Assembly (NCBI GenBank): GCA_007118495.1
Contig: SKRM01000009.1
Location: forward strand, 1-64,000
DNA: 64,000 nucleotides
From: Bacteroidales bacterium
GTDB lineage: Bacteria; Bacteroidota; Bacteroidia; Bacteroidales; UBA7960
Direction of reading: 5' to 3'
The position numbers were made by a program, and so were the translations under genes. Below the pieces are notes generated by a model. The model had not been told where the DNA came from, did no database searches, and was given only the letters and a program-made list of their open reading frames with translations. Below, in pieces: positions 8,822 through 16,821 of this stretch (position 1 is the stretch's first letter; each line of letters opens with the position of its first letter).

Positions 8822-10225
8822 ATGCGTAAACCTTTAATCCGGTATTTACTGGCTGTTCTTTTTTTGACAGGTCCCCTGACTGGATGCCGTACGTATTATC
8901 AGCGGCAGCAGAATTTCCACCGCCATTTTCAACAGGGTGACCTGACAGAAGCTGCCAGGGTGCTTGAGCGTGACCGCCAGGCTGATAACAGAAGGGTGCG
9001 TCTGCTTTATCTTATGAACAAGGGTGTGGTTCAGCATTTGCTGGGTAATTATGCTGAAAGCAACCATTATTTTGAACAGGCCTATATACTTGGTGAAGAC
9101 TTTAGAAGAAATTTCGGTGACGAGGCCCTGGCTTTACTTGTTAACCCAAGGGTAACAGAATACCGTGGTGAGCCTTTTGAATTGCTCATGGTGCATTATT
9201 ACAAGGCCATGAACTTTATTCAGCTGGGCGACCTTGACGCGGCACTGGTTGAATGCCGCAGACTGAATATTGCACTGAATGCATTAAGTGACAGGTATCG
9301 CTCAGAGAATAAATACCGGAGAGACGGCTTTATTCATAACCTGATGGGAATCATTTATGATGCGGCCGGTGATTACAACAATGCTTTTATTGCTTATCGG
9401 AATGCCCTTGAAATATACGAAGGTGATTATTTGAGGCTTTTTGGCATAGCACCACCCGAACAACTTAAGAAGGACCTGCTGCGGGCAGCCTACAGAACTG
9501 GGTTTATGGATCAGCTTGATTACTATGGGAAAAAGTTTGACATGACCTATGAGCACAGGTCACAGGAGACAAAAGGAGAGGTGGTGTTTTTTTGGAAAAA
9601 CGGACTGGGACCTGTAAAGGAAGAGTTAAATATCATGTTCACAATGGTGCGGGGCTCAGGAGGGCAAATGCATTTTGTCAACCAGGAGATGGGTATGTCT
9701 TTCCCTGTTCCGTCAGGAGGAGAATCAACTGGTGGACTGGGTGATCTGAGGGTGGTACGGGTGGCATTTCCACGCTTCACTGAGAGAAGACCTGTGTACG
9801 CTTCGGCCAGGCTGGATACTGGTGAAGAAAAAATTGCGCTTGAGCTTGCCCAAAACATTAATGCCCTGGCATTTCAATCACTTGAAGACAGATTTTTGCA
9901 AGAAATGGGGCAGGCTATTTTAAGGCTTGCACTTAGACAGGCTACAGAACAGCGAATTCGCAAGGAAGATGAAAGCCTGGGGGCTTTATTTGGCCTGCTG
10001 GGCGCTGCTGCAGAACAGGCAGATACCAGAAACTGGCAAACCTTGCCCCACTCGATTTACTATGTGCGGAGCCAACTGCCACAAGGAAGGCAGGGTTTAC
10101 AGCTTGACCTGATATTGCATGACGGCCGTACGGCCAGAAGCGTTGATTTGGAGACTTATGTTGTACCAGGGAAAACCACTTTTATTAACTTCCACACATT
10201 GAATACCTACCCTCCTGGCTTGTAA
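8822..10225 (+). CDS. COG3014-like TPR lipoprotein
   Basis: A 467-residue predicted lipoprotein: helix LLAVLFLTGPLTGC ends in a lipobox, with Cys about residue 22. Residues about 35-240 are TPR-like helical pairs (for example GNYAESNHYFEQAYILG, GDLDAALVECRRLNIALN and GDYNNAFIAYRNALEIYEGDY). A beta-rich C-terminal half follows, with VVFFWKNGLGPVKEE near 255 and a helix-rich stretch near 350-400. It looks like COG3014, an uncharacterised family often encoded next to LpoB-type proteins, as here (43-base gap). Inferred to work with the neighbouring lipoprotein at the cell envelope. No catalytic motif is visible. Confidence 0.7.
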   Translation: MRKPLIRYLLAVLFLTGPLTGCRTYYQRQQNFHRHFQQGDLTEAARVLERDRQADNRRVRLLYLMNKGVVQHLLGNYAESNHYFEQAYILGEDFRRNFGDEALALLVNPRVTEYRGEPFELLMVHYYKAMNFIQLGDLDAALVECRRLNIALNALSDRYRSENKYRRDGFIHNLMGIIYDAAGDYNNAFIAYRNALEIYEGDYLRLFGIAPPEQLKKDLLRAAYRTGFMDQLDYYGKKFDMTYEHRSQETKGEVVFFWKNGLGPVKEELNIMFTMVRGSGGQMHFVNQEMGMSFPVPSGGESTGGLGDLRVVRVAFPRFTERRPVYASARLDTGEEKIALELAQNINALAFQSLEDRFLQEMGQAILRLALRQATEQRIRKEDESLGALFGLLGAAAEQADTRNWQTLPHSIYYVRSQLPQGRQGLQLDLILHDGRTARSVDLETYVVPGKTTFINFHTLNTYPPGL

Positions 10226-10248
10226 TTTTTTATCCCATGCTTTCTTTT

Positions 10249-10256
10249 TACCTTTG
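10249..10256 (+). promoter_or_regulatory. TAnnTTTG -7 box before mazG
   Basis: TACCTTTG matches the Bacteroidota sigma-ABfr -7 consensus TAnnTTTG and ends 14 bases before the mazG ATG, predicting a leader of under 10 bases. A 6-bp inverted repeat, GGGAAA-AAC-TTTCCC (10256-10270), sits between the box and the start codon and could occlude initiation or bind a regulator. Confidence 0.45.
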
Positions 10257-10270
10257 GGAAAAACTTTCCC

Positions 10271-11041
10271 ATGGATAAAAGACTGCAAGCGTTTCAACAA
10301 TTGTTGGACATAATGGATGATTTGAGGGCAAAGTGCCCCTGGGACAAAAAACAGACCCTGGAGTCGCTGCGTCATCTTACCATTGAAGAAACCTATGAGC
10401 TGGCTGATGCCATTCTGGAAGACAATCAGGACGAAATAAAAGGTGAACTGGGAGACCTCATGTTGCATATAGTATTTTATGCTAAAATAGGGAGTGAACT
10501 GGGGACTTTTGACATAACGGATGTGCTTGAGGGGATTAACCGGAAACTCATCGAAAGGCATCCGCATATTTACGGTGATGTGAAGGCTGAAACTGCCGAA
10601 CAAGTAAAGGATAACTGGGAAAAGATCAAGCTGAAAAATGGCAAGAAAAGGGTTCTTTCAGGAGTGCCCGTATCATTACCTGCCATGATCAAGGCTTACA
10701 GGATACAAGATAAGGTAAAGGGGGTTGGTTTTGACTGGGAGCATCCGCATCAGGTATGGGATAAGGTACAGGAAGAAATGCACGAATTGCAGCAAGAGGT
10801 TGAAACAAAGGCTTCGCCCCGCAAAATTGAAGAAGAGTTTGGTGATCTGATGTTTGCCCTGATCAATTATGCACGCTTTATTGGAGTCAACCCCGAAAAT
10901 GCCCTGGAAAAAACCAATAAGAAGTTCGTTAAACGTTTTGAGCACCTCGAAGCTGAGGCTGTTAAAAGGGGCAGAGATCTGAAAAAAATGAATTTGTCTG
11001 AGATGGATGTGTTTTGGAATGAAGCCAAGAAGTTGGATTAG
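10271..11041 (+). CDS. mazG: nucleoside triphosphate pyrophosphohydrolase MazG
   Basis: A 256-residue cytoplasmic enzyme hydrolysing (d)NTPs to NMP and pyrophosphate, a housecleaning role. Length is close to E. coli MazG (263). Two tandem MazG helical domains are visible. The first (about 15-115) has CPWDKKQT, EETYELADAI and GELGDLMLHIVFYA, giving the ExxE...ExxD metal site. The second (about 140-245) has VGFDWEHPHQVWDKVQEE and EEFGDLMFALINYAR. It begins 45 bases after the TPR lipoprotein gene, with its own -7-like box, so it may be transcribed separately. It converges with the gene at 11045 with only 3 bases between the stops. Confidence 0.95.
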   Translation: MDKRLQAFQQLLDIMDDLRAKCPWDKKQTLESLRHLTIEETYELADAILEDNQDEIKGELGDLMLHIVFYAKIGSELGTFDITDVLEGINRKLIERHPHIYGDVKAETAEQVKDNWEKIKLKNGKKRVLSGVPVSLPAMIKAYRIQDKVKGVGFDWEHPHQVWDKVQEEMHELQQEVETKASPRKIEEEFGDLMFALINYARFIGVNPENALEKTNKKFVKRFEHLEAEAVKRGRDLKKMNLSEMDVFWNEAKKLD

Positions 11042-11044
11042 CTT

Positions 11045-11503
11045 TTATGTGTCGGCTTTTTGAGACAGATACATTTCAAAATCATAGAAGAGGCTGCCGG
11101 CATTCTTTCCGAGCATGGTGTCAGCCTCAATGGCAGTGTTAACCTGGGGGATTGCCCTGATCTTTTTCAGGATATCTTGCATGTCAAAACGATCACCGGG
11201 GCTTTTTATCAACAGAAGAAAATCCATATTGGGCGGTGCGTCAAGGTAGGTATGGCCTTGCGTTTTATTTGAGAGCAAATAGAAGTGGTTGTACAGCAAG
11301 GGTTCTTCATGACCGTAAACCGCGATGCTTTTTTCTTCATGGTCTTTGCCTGTTGCCGAAACAAAATCAGGAAACCTGGTAAAAGCAGTTTCAAGATGGT
11401 GGTTAAGCAACCAACACAAGCGGTACCCTTTTTGTGCGGTAAATATGGCGATGGCCCTGAAGTCGGCGTCATACGCAACATCCAACCTGCGTTTTTTTGA
11501 CAT
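11045..11503 (-). CDS. IPExxxVDY-family protein
   Basis: A 152-residue protein with no recognised enzyme motif. It begins MSKKRRLDVAYDADF and contains LCWLLNHHLE near residue 30, a central YNHFYLLSNKTQG, NMDFLLLIKS near 95 and a helical C-terminus. It matches the short Bacteroidota family encoded immediately after rnc (IPExxxVDY proteins, named for a C-terminal motif). The motif itself is degenerate here (a proline-containing AIPQVNTAIEA segment), so the assignment rests on position and general features. Only 2 bases separate it from the rnc stop, indicating co-translation. Function unknown; linkage suggests RNA processing or fatty-acid gene context. Confidence 0.65.
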   Translation of the reverse strand: MSKKRRLDVAYDADFRAIAIFTAQKGYRLCWLLNHHLETAFTRFPDFVSATGKDHEEKSIAVYGHEEPLLYNHFYLLSNKTQGHTYLDAPPNMDFLLLIKSPGDRFDMQDILKKIRAIPQVNTAIEADTMLGKNAGSLFYDFEMYLSQKADT

Positions 11504-11505
11504 GG

Positions 11506-12231
11506 TTATTTTGTGAGTTGTTCCCAGGCCTGACGTGATGCGTGTTGTTCGGCTCTTTTGATTGAGTAGTCCTGACCAAATCCGGCAACATGTCCTTCAA
11601 TGAGAAGTTCTATGGTGTAAAGCCTGCCTTTTTTGCCGTTTTCTTTTTCATCTACCACCTGGTAGTTAATGTCTTTCTTTTCTTTTTGTGCCCATTCGAT
11701 GATCTTGCTCTTGAAGTTTATTTCTCTTACCATGAGGTCTTCAATATCCAGATGGGTCTGGATGATATGCTGAATAATCAAATCTCTGGTAAATTCATAT
11801 CCTTTGTCAAGGTATACGGCACCTATAAATGCCTCAAATGCATCTCCGAGAATTGAAGTGCCGTTTATTCCGCTTTCTTTACTTGCCTGAACCAGTTTGT
11901 CGAGCCCCAGCTTTCTTGATAATAAGTTCAGGTTGCTTCTGCTGACAATCCGCGACCGCATTTCAGTCAGAAAGCCCTCGCCTTTGAATGGAAATTTTTT
12001 GAAGAGAAAATCAGCAACAACTGATCCCAGCACAGCGTCACCAAGGTATTCAAGTCGTTCATTGCTGTGCTTAAACCCATTTTGGGTGAATGTGGCCACC
12101 GACTTATGGCGAAAGGCCAATTCATATATAGCCACATTCTTTGGAGAATAGCCGAAAATATTCCTGACAACCTCAGACAGATTGTTGTCTGGGGTGGCGT
12201 GCTTACGCCCGATGCGACTGAAAATACGCAA
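11506..12231 (-). CDS. rnc: ribonuclease III
   Basis: A 241-residue double-strand-specific endoribonuclease that matures rRNA and processes mRNA. The RNase III signature ERLEYLGDAVLGS is near residues 63-75; its Glu and Asp are metal ligands. A second acidic site is in ILGDAFEAFIGAVYLDKGY near 127-147. A C-terminal double-stranded RNA-binding domain (about 170-240) includes INYQVVDEKEN and ends QHASRQAWEQLTK. It starts 9 bases after fabF and is followed at 2 bases by the IPExxxVDY gene, the usual Bacteroidota order acpP-fabF-rnc. It may itself cut the large hairpin between acpP and fabF, an inference from proximity only. Confidence 0.96.
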   Translation of the reverse strand: MRIFSRIGRKHATPDNNLSEVVRNIFGYSPKNVAIYELAFRHKSVATFTQNGFKHSNERLEYLGDAVLGSVVADFLFKKFPFKGEGFLTEMRSRIVSRSNLNLLSRKLGLDKLVQASKESGINGTSILGDAFEAFIGAVYLDKGYEFTRDLIIQHIIQTHLDIEDLMVREINFKSKIIEWAQKEKKDINYQVVDEKENGKKGRLYTIELLIEGHVAGFGQDYSIKRAEQHASRQAWEQLTK

Positions 12232-12240
12232 GGTACCTTG

Positions 12241-13494
12241 TTATTTTTCGAACTTTTTAAATGCCACACAAGCATTATGTCCACCAAAGCCGAATGTGTT
12301 TGACATTGCTACATTGATTGTACGCTTCCTGGCTTTGTGGAAGGTAAAATCAAGTTTGTTGTCAATTTCGGGATCATCAGTGAAATGGTTAATGGTTGGG
12401 GGTACAATATCATTCTGAACTGCAAGAATGGTTGCAATGGCCTCTGCTGCCCCGGCAGCTCCAAGCAGGTGTCCTGTCATTGACTTGGTTGAATTAATGC
12501 TGATCTTATATGCATGTTCACCAAAAAGGCTTACAATGGCTCTGGGCTCTGCTATATCACCCAAAGGAGTTGAGGTACCGTGGGTGTTGATATGATCAAC
12601 ATCAGTCAGTGACAAACCACCGTCATCAAGTGCATTTTTCATAACATTGATGGCGCCAAGCCCGTCGGGATGGGGACTGGTCATGTGGTATGCATCTGCA
12701 GAAAGACCGCCTCCGGCAACTTCTGCATAAATTTTAGCACCTCGTTTCAGGGCGTGCTCAAGTTCTTCAAAGATAATGGTACAGCTGCCTTCACCCAGAA
12801 CAAATCCGTCACGGTCTTTGTCAAAGGGGCGTGAGGCTGTTTTTGGGTCATCATTTCTGACAGAAATGGCATGCATGGCACTAAAACCACCAATACCTGC
12901 TTCATTTATGGCTGCTTCAGAGCCTCCGCTGATGAAGATGTCTGCCTTGCCCAGCCTGATCAGGTTAAAACTGTCGACCAATGCATTGGCTGCAGAGGCA
13001 CAGGCAGAAGTGGTGGTAAAGTTGGGCCCACGTAAACCATGTTTGATTGAGATATGACCGGCTGCGATGTCGGCGATCATTTTCGGAATGAAAAACGGAC
13101 TGAATCTTGGTGGCCCGTCACTTTTGGCGTAGGCAGAAACCTCTCTTAAAAAGGTCTCCAGACCCCCGATACCGCTCCCCCAGATAACGCCAAAACGATC
13201 TTTGTTGATTTTTTCCAGATCGATCCCGCTGTCCTTGATGGCTTCTTCAGTAGAAACCATGGCATACTGGGTGAAAGGATCATATTTTCTGGCCTCCTTG
13301 CGGTCAAAATGGTCAGCTGCATCGTAATTTTTTACCTCACAGGCAAATTGGGTTTTGAATAGTGATGCGTCAAAACGTGTGATGGGGCCAGCGCCACTTT
13401 CCCCGTTTACCAGCGCATTCCAATATGCCTCAACTGAACTACCAATGGGGGTTAGTGCACCCAGACCGGTAACAACAACTCTCTTGAGTTCCAT
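12241..13494 (-). CDS. fabF: 3-oxoacyl-ACP synthase II
   Basis: A 417-residue beta-ketoacyl-ACP synthase catalysing chain elongation in fatty-acid synthesis by condensing malonyl-ACP with acyl-ACP. The active-site Cys is in TTSACASAANAL near residue 165. The catalytic His residues are in NTHGTSTPLGD near 305 and KSMTGHLLGAAGA near 340, and the C-terminal glycine loop is NTFGFGGHNA near 400. It starts MELKRVVVTGLGALTPIG, the canonical FabF N-terminus. It is separated from acpP by 108 bases occupied by a strongly structured element, so its expression relative to acpP may be tuned there. Confidence 0.97.
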   Translation of the reverse strand: MELKRVVVTGLGALTPIGSSVEAYWNALVNGESGAGPITRFDASLFKTQFACEVKNYDAADHFDRKEARKYDPFTQYAMVSTEEAIKDSGIDLEKINKDRFGVIWGSGIGGLETFLREVSAYAKSDGPPRFSPFFIPKMIADIAAGHISIKHGLRGPNFTTTSACASAANALVDSFNLIRLGKADIFISGGSEAAINEAGIGGFSAMHAISVRNDDPKTASRPFDKDRDGFVLGEGSCTIIFEELEHALKRGAKIYAEVAGGGLSADAYHMTSPHPDGLGAINVMKNALDDGGLSLTDVDHINTHGTSTPLGDIAEPRAIVSLFGEHAYKISINSTKSMTGHLLGAAGAAEAIATILAVQNDIVPPTINHFTDDPEIDNKLDFTFHKARKRTINVAMSNTFGFGGHNACVAFKKFEK

Positions 13495-13508
13495 TACAAA
13501 TAAATTTT

Positions 13509-13582
13509 GTTTAACACATTAAACGGAGCCCACATGGGTTCGTTCGCGATACGGGCAAACGGAAACCTCGCATGTGGGCTCC
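13509..13582 (-). promoter_or_regulatory. structured RNA element between acpP and fabF
   Basis: A perfect 12-bp inverted repeat (GGAGCCCACATG at 13525-13536, CATGTGGGCTCC at 13571-13582) encloses 34 bases that can themselves fold (GTTTGC with GCGAAC, one wobble pair, and GGTT with AACC). Abutting it is a second hairpin, GTTTAA-CACA-TTAAAC (13509-13524). On the - strand the big stem comes first, 20 bases after the acpP stop, and the small one next, then AAAATTTA and the fabF start. No U-run follows the large stem. It may be an attenuator, processing site or ribosome-access element setting the acpP:fabF ratio. Confidence 0.6.
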
Positions 13583-13602
13583 ATTTTAAAACGACATCCG
13601 TC

Positions 13603-13839
13603 TTACTTGTTGCTATTTTCAATGTAAGCAATAGCTTCACCTACCGTGCTGATTTTTTCGGCCTGGTCATCAGGGATGGCAATGTTAAACTCTTTCTCAA
13701 ATTCCATAATGAGCTCAACAGTGTCCAAAGAGTCAGCACCAAGGTCATTGGTAAAACTAGCCTCGGGCGTTACTTCCTTTTCATCTACACCAAGCTTATC
13801 AACAATGATAGCTTTTACTCTTGTTGCAATGTCAGACAT
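13603..13839 (-). CDS. acpP: acyl carrier protein
   Basis: A 78-residue acidic carrier protein holding acyl intermediates of fatty-acid synthesis on a 4'-phosphopantetheine arm. The attachment serine is in [16 protein letters not shown] near residue 37, and the N-terminus [18 protein letters not shown] is typical. It is preceded by a good Shine-Dalgarno-like AGGAG 5-6 bases before the ATG, unusual for this phylum and fitting a highly expressed gene. A possible promoter on the - strand has TTG (13899-13897), a 16-base spacer and TATTTTTC (13880-13873), one mismatch from TAnnTTTG. It leads the acpP-fabF-rnc unit and is divergent from purN. Confidence 0.97.
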   Translation of the reverse strand: MSDIATRVKAIIVDKLGVDEKEVTPEASFTNDLGADSLDTVELIMEFEKEFNIAIPDDQAEKISTVGEAIAYIENSNK

Positions 13840-13990
13840 GGTTTCTCCTTTTTTTGTTAAACAGGCTGCAAAGAAAAATATTTAATTGATTATAACCAAC
13901 TTTTTTCCTTTCATTTTTGTTTTAAACGGTGTATGAGCCTGTATAATAATCCGTTAGAAACAACTAAAAACGTAGTAGAAAAAGGGGTCA

Positions 13991-14022
13991 AATTCACGGA
14001 TTACTCATATGATCCGTGAATT
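13991..14022. promoter_or_regulatory. 11-bp perfect inverted repeat between acpP and purN
   Basis: AATTCACGGAT (13991-14001) and ATCCGTGAATT (14012-14022) are perfect inverted arms around 10 bases in the 231-base divergent region. The right arm ends 4 bases before the purN -7 box, a position suited to an operator overlapping the -33 region of purN. No U-run follows in either direction, so a terminator is less likely. Confidence 0.5.
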
Positions 14023-14026
14023 TCCG

Positions 14027-14034
14027 TATTTTTG
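14027..14034 (+). promoter_or_regulatory. TAnnTTTG -7 box of purN
   Basis: TATTTTTG fits the Bacteroidota -7 consensus and ends 36 bases before the chosen ATG of purN (14071). No clean TTG is seen at the expected -33 spacing, where the inverted repeat lies instead, so activator or repressor control is possible. Confidence 0.5.
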
Positions 14035-14070
14035 AGAACGTGATTGCAAATTTTGTTTCAAGCAAATATA

Positions 14071-14661
14071 ATGAAAAAAAGCAAAGATTGTTCAAATCTG
14101 GCTATTCTGGCATCGGGAAACGGTACCAATGCTGCTAACTTTATGGATTATTTCAAAAACCATCCATACATCAGGATTACCCTTGTCATAAGCAACAATC
14201 CCTCGGCTTATGTGCTCACAAGAGCTGCTTCAAGAGATATTCCTGCTCGTGTAATCAGAAATAGTGAGTGGGATGACAAAAATTTGGTGAGCGAGGTGCT
14301 GGAGACTTATAATATAGGAGCTATTGTGCTGGCCGGTTATTTAAAACTTATCCCTTCGTGGCTGGTCGACATGTATCCGAATCGTATTTTCAATATCCAC
14401 CCCGCACTTTTACCTGACTATGGTGGCAAGGGGATGTATGGTATGCATGTACACAAGGCTGTTGTTGAAGCGGGTGAACAGTACAGCGGAATAACCATCC
14501 ATCTGGTCAATGAAGCATATGACAAGGGAAAGATTCTCTTCCAGAAAAAAATTGAACTGGCTGAAAACGAAACAGCTGAAAGTCTTGCCGCCAAAATCCA
14601 CGAGCTTGAATATCTGCACTACCCGCGCATCGTAGAATCAAACCTGAACCCCAAAACCTGA
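14071..14661 (+). CDS. purN: phosphoribosylglycinamide formyltransferase
   Basis: A 196-residue enzyme transferring a formyl group from 10-formyl-THF to GAR, the third step of purine synthesis. The ATG at 14071 gives MKKSKDCSNLAILASGNGTN, matching the family N-terminus with its ASGNGTN phosphate-binding loop; an upstream in-frame TTG at 14044 is unlikely. The catalytic region is FNIHPALLPDYGGKGMYG near residues 108-125, with the key Asn and His, followed by HKAVVEAGEQYSGITIHLVNE and the DKGKILFQ segment with the conserved Asp. It is divergent from acpP, a common Bacteroidota arrangement, and converges with the metallopeptidase gene across a hairpin array. Confidence 0.95.
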   Translation: MKKSKDCSNLAILASGNGTNAANFMDYFKNHPYIRITLVISNNPSAYVLTRAASRDIPARVIRNSEWDDKNLVSEVLETYNIGAIVLAGYLKLIPSWLVDMYPNRIFNIHPALLPDYGGKGMYGMHVHKAVVEAGEQYSGITIHLVNEAYDKGKILFQKKIELAENETAESLAAKIHELEYLHYPRIVESNLNPKT

Positions 14662-14772
14662 ACCGCACGGAGCGATAGCGACGTGCCAACAGCAAGGTCC
14701 GCAGTGCCGAGCCCAACAGCCCGAACGCAGCGAGGGCATAACTGCGAAGCCCCATCGGGGCTGAGCTTAACC
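14661..14772. repeat. dispersed hairpin element, copy A
   Basis: The gap between convergent purN and the metallopeptidase gene is filled by a chain of GC-rich hairpins joined by short AAC-type spacers: GCACG (14665-14669) with CGTGC (14682-14686), then GCCC with GGGC, then AGCCCC-ATC-GGGGCT near 14748-14762. The words CAACAGCAAGG and GCCGAGCCCAAC recur, with small changes, at 18345-18374 and, inverted, at 41782-41812. The words CGCACGGAGC and AGCGACGTGC recur in the inverted copy. This shows one element family rather than three unrelated terminators. Confidence 0.7.
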
Positions 14773-16821
14773 TTACAACTCCTCTACAGCTACTCTCGCA
14801 GCATCTACCAGGGGTTTATGAGAAAGGACCTCCCCCACGGCCTCCATCATCCACTTTTGCGGAGTCAGGTTGCCCAATGAGAATATCCTGTCTATTTCAC
14901 TGGCAAGATGCTTGCCCCTTACATGCTCTTCGATCTGGAATTCGATCAGGTGGCCCAGAGGGTAGGCACTCAGGTACAGAGGATAACTTATCATATGCGA
15001 GTACACAGCCAGAATGGGGGAGTCACTGACTCCGAAAACCGGGGCAAAGTAGTTATTCCACACATCTTTGGCGATTTTGATGGTTTCGTTTTTCAACTGG
15101 CTGGGGGTGGCGTCAGGGTTGGCATACATCCACCTCCATACCTGCATGTCAACCAATGAAACACCCATGATCTCATAGGTGCCCCAGAGAATGTCAAGTA
15201 TTTTAAGGTATTCAAGCATGGGATCATCGGTATGGATACCCAGCAGGTCAAGATCGCGGGTTTGGAATATGAATGCCAGTGCTTCGGTAAATGCAGTATT
15301 TGGCACTCCACTCAGCATATAATAATCCACATCATGCAGGCTGATGGTCTGCTCTACATTATGCCCCAACTCGTGTGCTGCAATGTTGAATCCGTTGTAG
15401 GTCATTCCTCCCTCAGCCACACGGGTGCGCAAATGTGAAAGCTGTGAACGCATCTGGGCTCCCCATGCGTGACCAGCCCCCCTCGATCCTTCAACCACTA
15501 TGCGCGAAGTAATTTCACGGGCACGGTCTCTGTCATACCCCAAACTGACAAGAAGGTTAGGAAGGTCTCTTTCAAGCGCAGCTGCATCGGGATACCTTTG
15601 GCGGACAACGCGATCGAGCTCTGCTTCGGGTATGGCGCTTCTTGCCTTAAAACCGTCATACCAAATGTCAAATGGTTCCAGATCACGACCCAGCCGCTCA
15701 CTGATCAGTGCAGCCACATCCTTTAACACAGGATCACTTACCAGATCAATAAAAAGGGCTTCTACTTCATCCATACTCAATTCAAGACCCTGATTAAAGG
15801 CCCTTTCTATGGCTGTGGGATAATTGGGTGAGTAGGGATCGGCTTCACGGCGGGCGTGGAAATTAGTAAGCAGGTGTTCATACCTTGTGTCTGGTTCAGG
15901 ACCAGAAGTCACTTTGCTGCCTTGTTGCGTCACTTCATTGGTATAGGGATTCCATTGTACATCAGTGTTGTTGATCACTTTTTCAGGGATGCTCTGGTCG
16001 ATGATACGTTGCATGACCTGGTAGATCATTCTTTGTCTCTCAAGACCTTTCTGGGTGCCGTCATAGTTTGCTTTCAGCTCGTCTCTGAGCCCCCAGTGGG
16101 TGATCAGCCTGAGGTGGTCAGGGAATATATGTTCGCCCTCATTGTTCTGAAGTTGTCCCATGATAATATTGTACTCAGATACATAATTGTCGGCATCTGT
16201 GCTTACACGCGATATATTCTGGTTGATGCCTGCCGGCACCCTCGAGACAAAAATATCTCCCATACGGGCATAAGCCCATTCTTTGCGACTCCAGTCATTG
16301 CCCAGGGCATTTTTTTCATCGAGTGAGAAAAAAGGGAAATTCAATATGGACAAAAAGGCAATTTTATTGCCGTAAAAGTCTTCGGCAAGGTGTGCTCCGG
16401 GCGCGTAGCTTCCGAAAAGTACATCCACTGGCTCGATAGGCCCCCAGGTAAGATGCAGGGGTTTGGTCAACTCAAGCGACAACTGGTTGAGGTGACCCCA
16501 GATCATTTCATAATTACGTGAAAGGGTGTTGAATAACTCCACCCGTGTTTCTTCAGTTCCATGATAATTCTCCATGCAAAATGATGAAAACACTTCTGTA
16601 CTACCATCATCAATAGTCCAGAGGGCTGCCACCTGCCTGACGCCCCTGTTGATTAATTCTGCCTTGTCTTCACCGTATTTCTCTATTAACTGATTGCTCA
16701 CCGATTCAACGGTTGCTTGTGGTATCACGCCCATTTCAATGCTTGTTTTTTTGGTTTCAGTTGTGCAGCCTGCCAGCATGACAATAAATCCCAGCGTTAG
16801 ACTAAAAATTGCTTTTTTCAT
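14773..16821 (-). CDS. HEXXH zinc metallopeptidase lipoprotein
   Basis: A 682-residue predicted lipoprotein: MKKAIFSLTLGFIVMLAGC has a lipobox with Cys 19. A gluzincin-like site is visible: AAHELGHNVEQT, with the HEXXH near residue 490, then about 25 residues later NTAFTEALAFIF, whose Glu is a good third zinc ligand. The large helical body and length resemble dipeptidyl peptidase III (M49), but that family normally has HEXXXH, with one extra residue, so I do not assign it there. It is probably anchored in the envelope facing the periplasm or exterior and cleaving peptides, an inference. It ends in hairpin element copy A. Confidence 0.75.
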   Translation of the reverse strand: MKKAIFSLTLGFIVMLAGCTTETKKTSIEMGVIPQATVESVSNQLIEKYGEDKAELINRGVRQVAALWTIDDGSTEVFSSFCMENYHGTEETRVELFNTLSRNYEMIWGHLNQLSLELTKPLHLTWGPIEPVDVLFGSYAPGAHLAEDFYGNKIAFLSILNFPFFSLDEKNALGNDWSRKEWAYARMGDIFVSRVPAGINQNISRVSTDADNYVSEYNIIMGQLQNNEGEHIFPDHLRLITHWGLRDELKANYDGTQKGLERQRMIYQVMQRIIDQSIPEKVINNTDVQWNPYTNEVTQQGSKVTSGPEPDTRYEHLLTNFHARREADPYSPNYPTAIERAFNQGLELSMDEVEALFIDLVSDPVLKDVAALISERLGRDLEPFDIWYDGFKARSAIPEAELDRVVRQRYPDAAALERDLPNLLVSLGYDRDRAREITSRIVVEGSRGAGHAWGAQMRSQLSHLRTRVAEGGMTYNGFNIAAHELGHNVEQTISLHDVDYYMLSGVPNTAFTEALAFIFQTRDLDLLGIHTDDPMLEYLKILDILWGTYEIMGVSLVDMQVWRWMYANPDATPSQLKNETIKIAKDVWNNYFAPVFGVSDSPILAVYSHMISYPLYLSAYPLGHLIEFQIEEHVRGKHLASEIDRIFSLGNLTPQKWMMEAVGEVLSHKPLVDAARVAVEEL

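Noticed and set aside
10097..10603. 168-codon - strand frame across the TPR gene end and mazG
   Set aside because: Antisense to two well-supported genes and lacks motifs.
13507..13860. 117-codon + strand frame over acpP
   Set aside because: Entirely antisense to acpP and its downstream hairpins.
15856..16326. 156-codon + strand frame inside the metallopeptidase gene
   Set aside because: Antisense shadow; the - strand has signal peptide, lipobox and HEXXH.
14773..16821. Assignment as dipeptidyl peptidase III
   Set aside because: The zinc motif is HEXXH (HELGH), not the HEXXXH (HELLGH-type) of M49, so only a general gluzincin call is supported.
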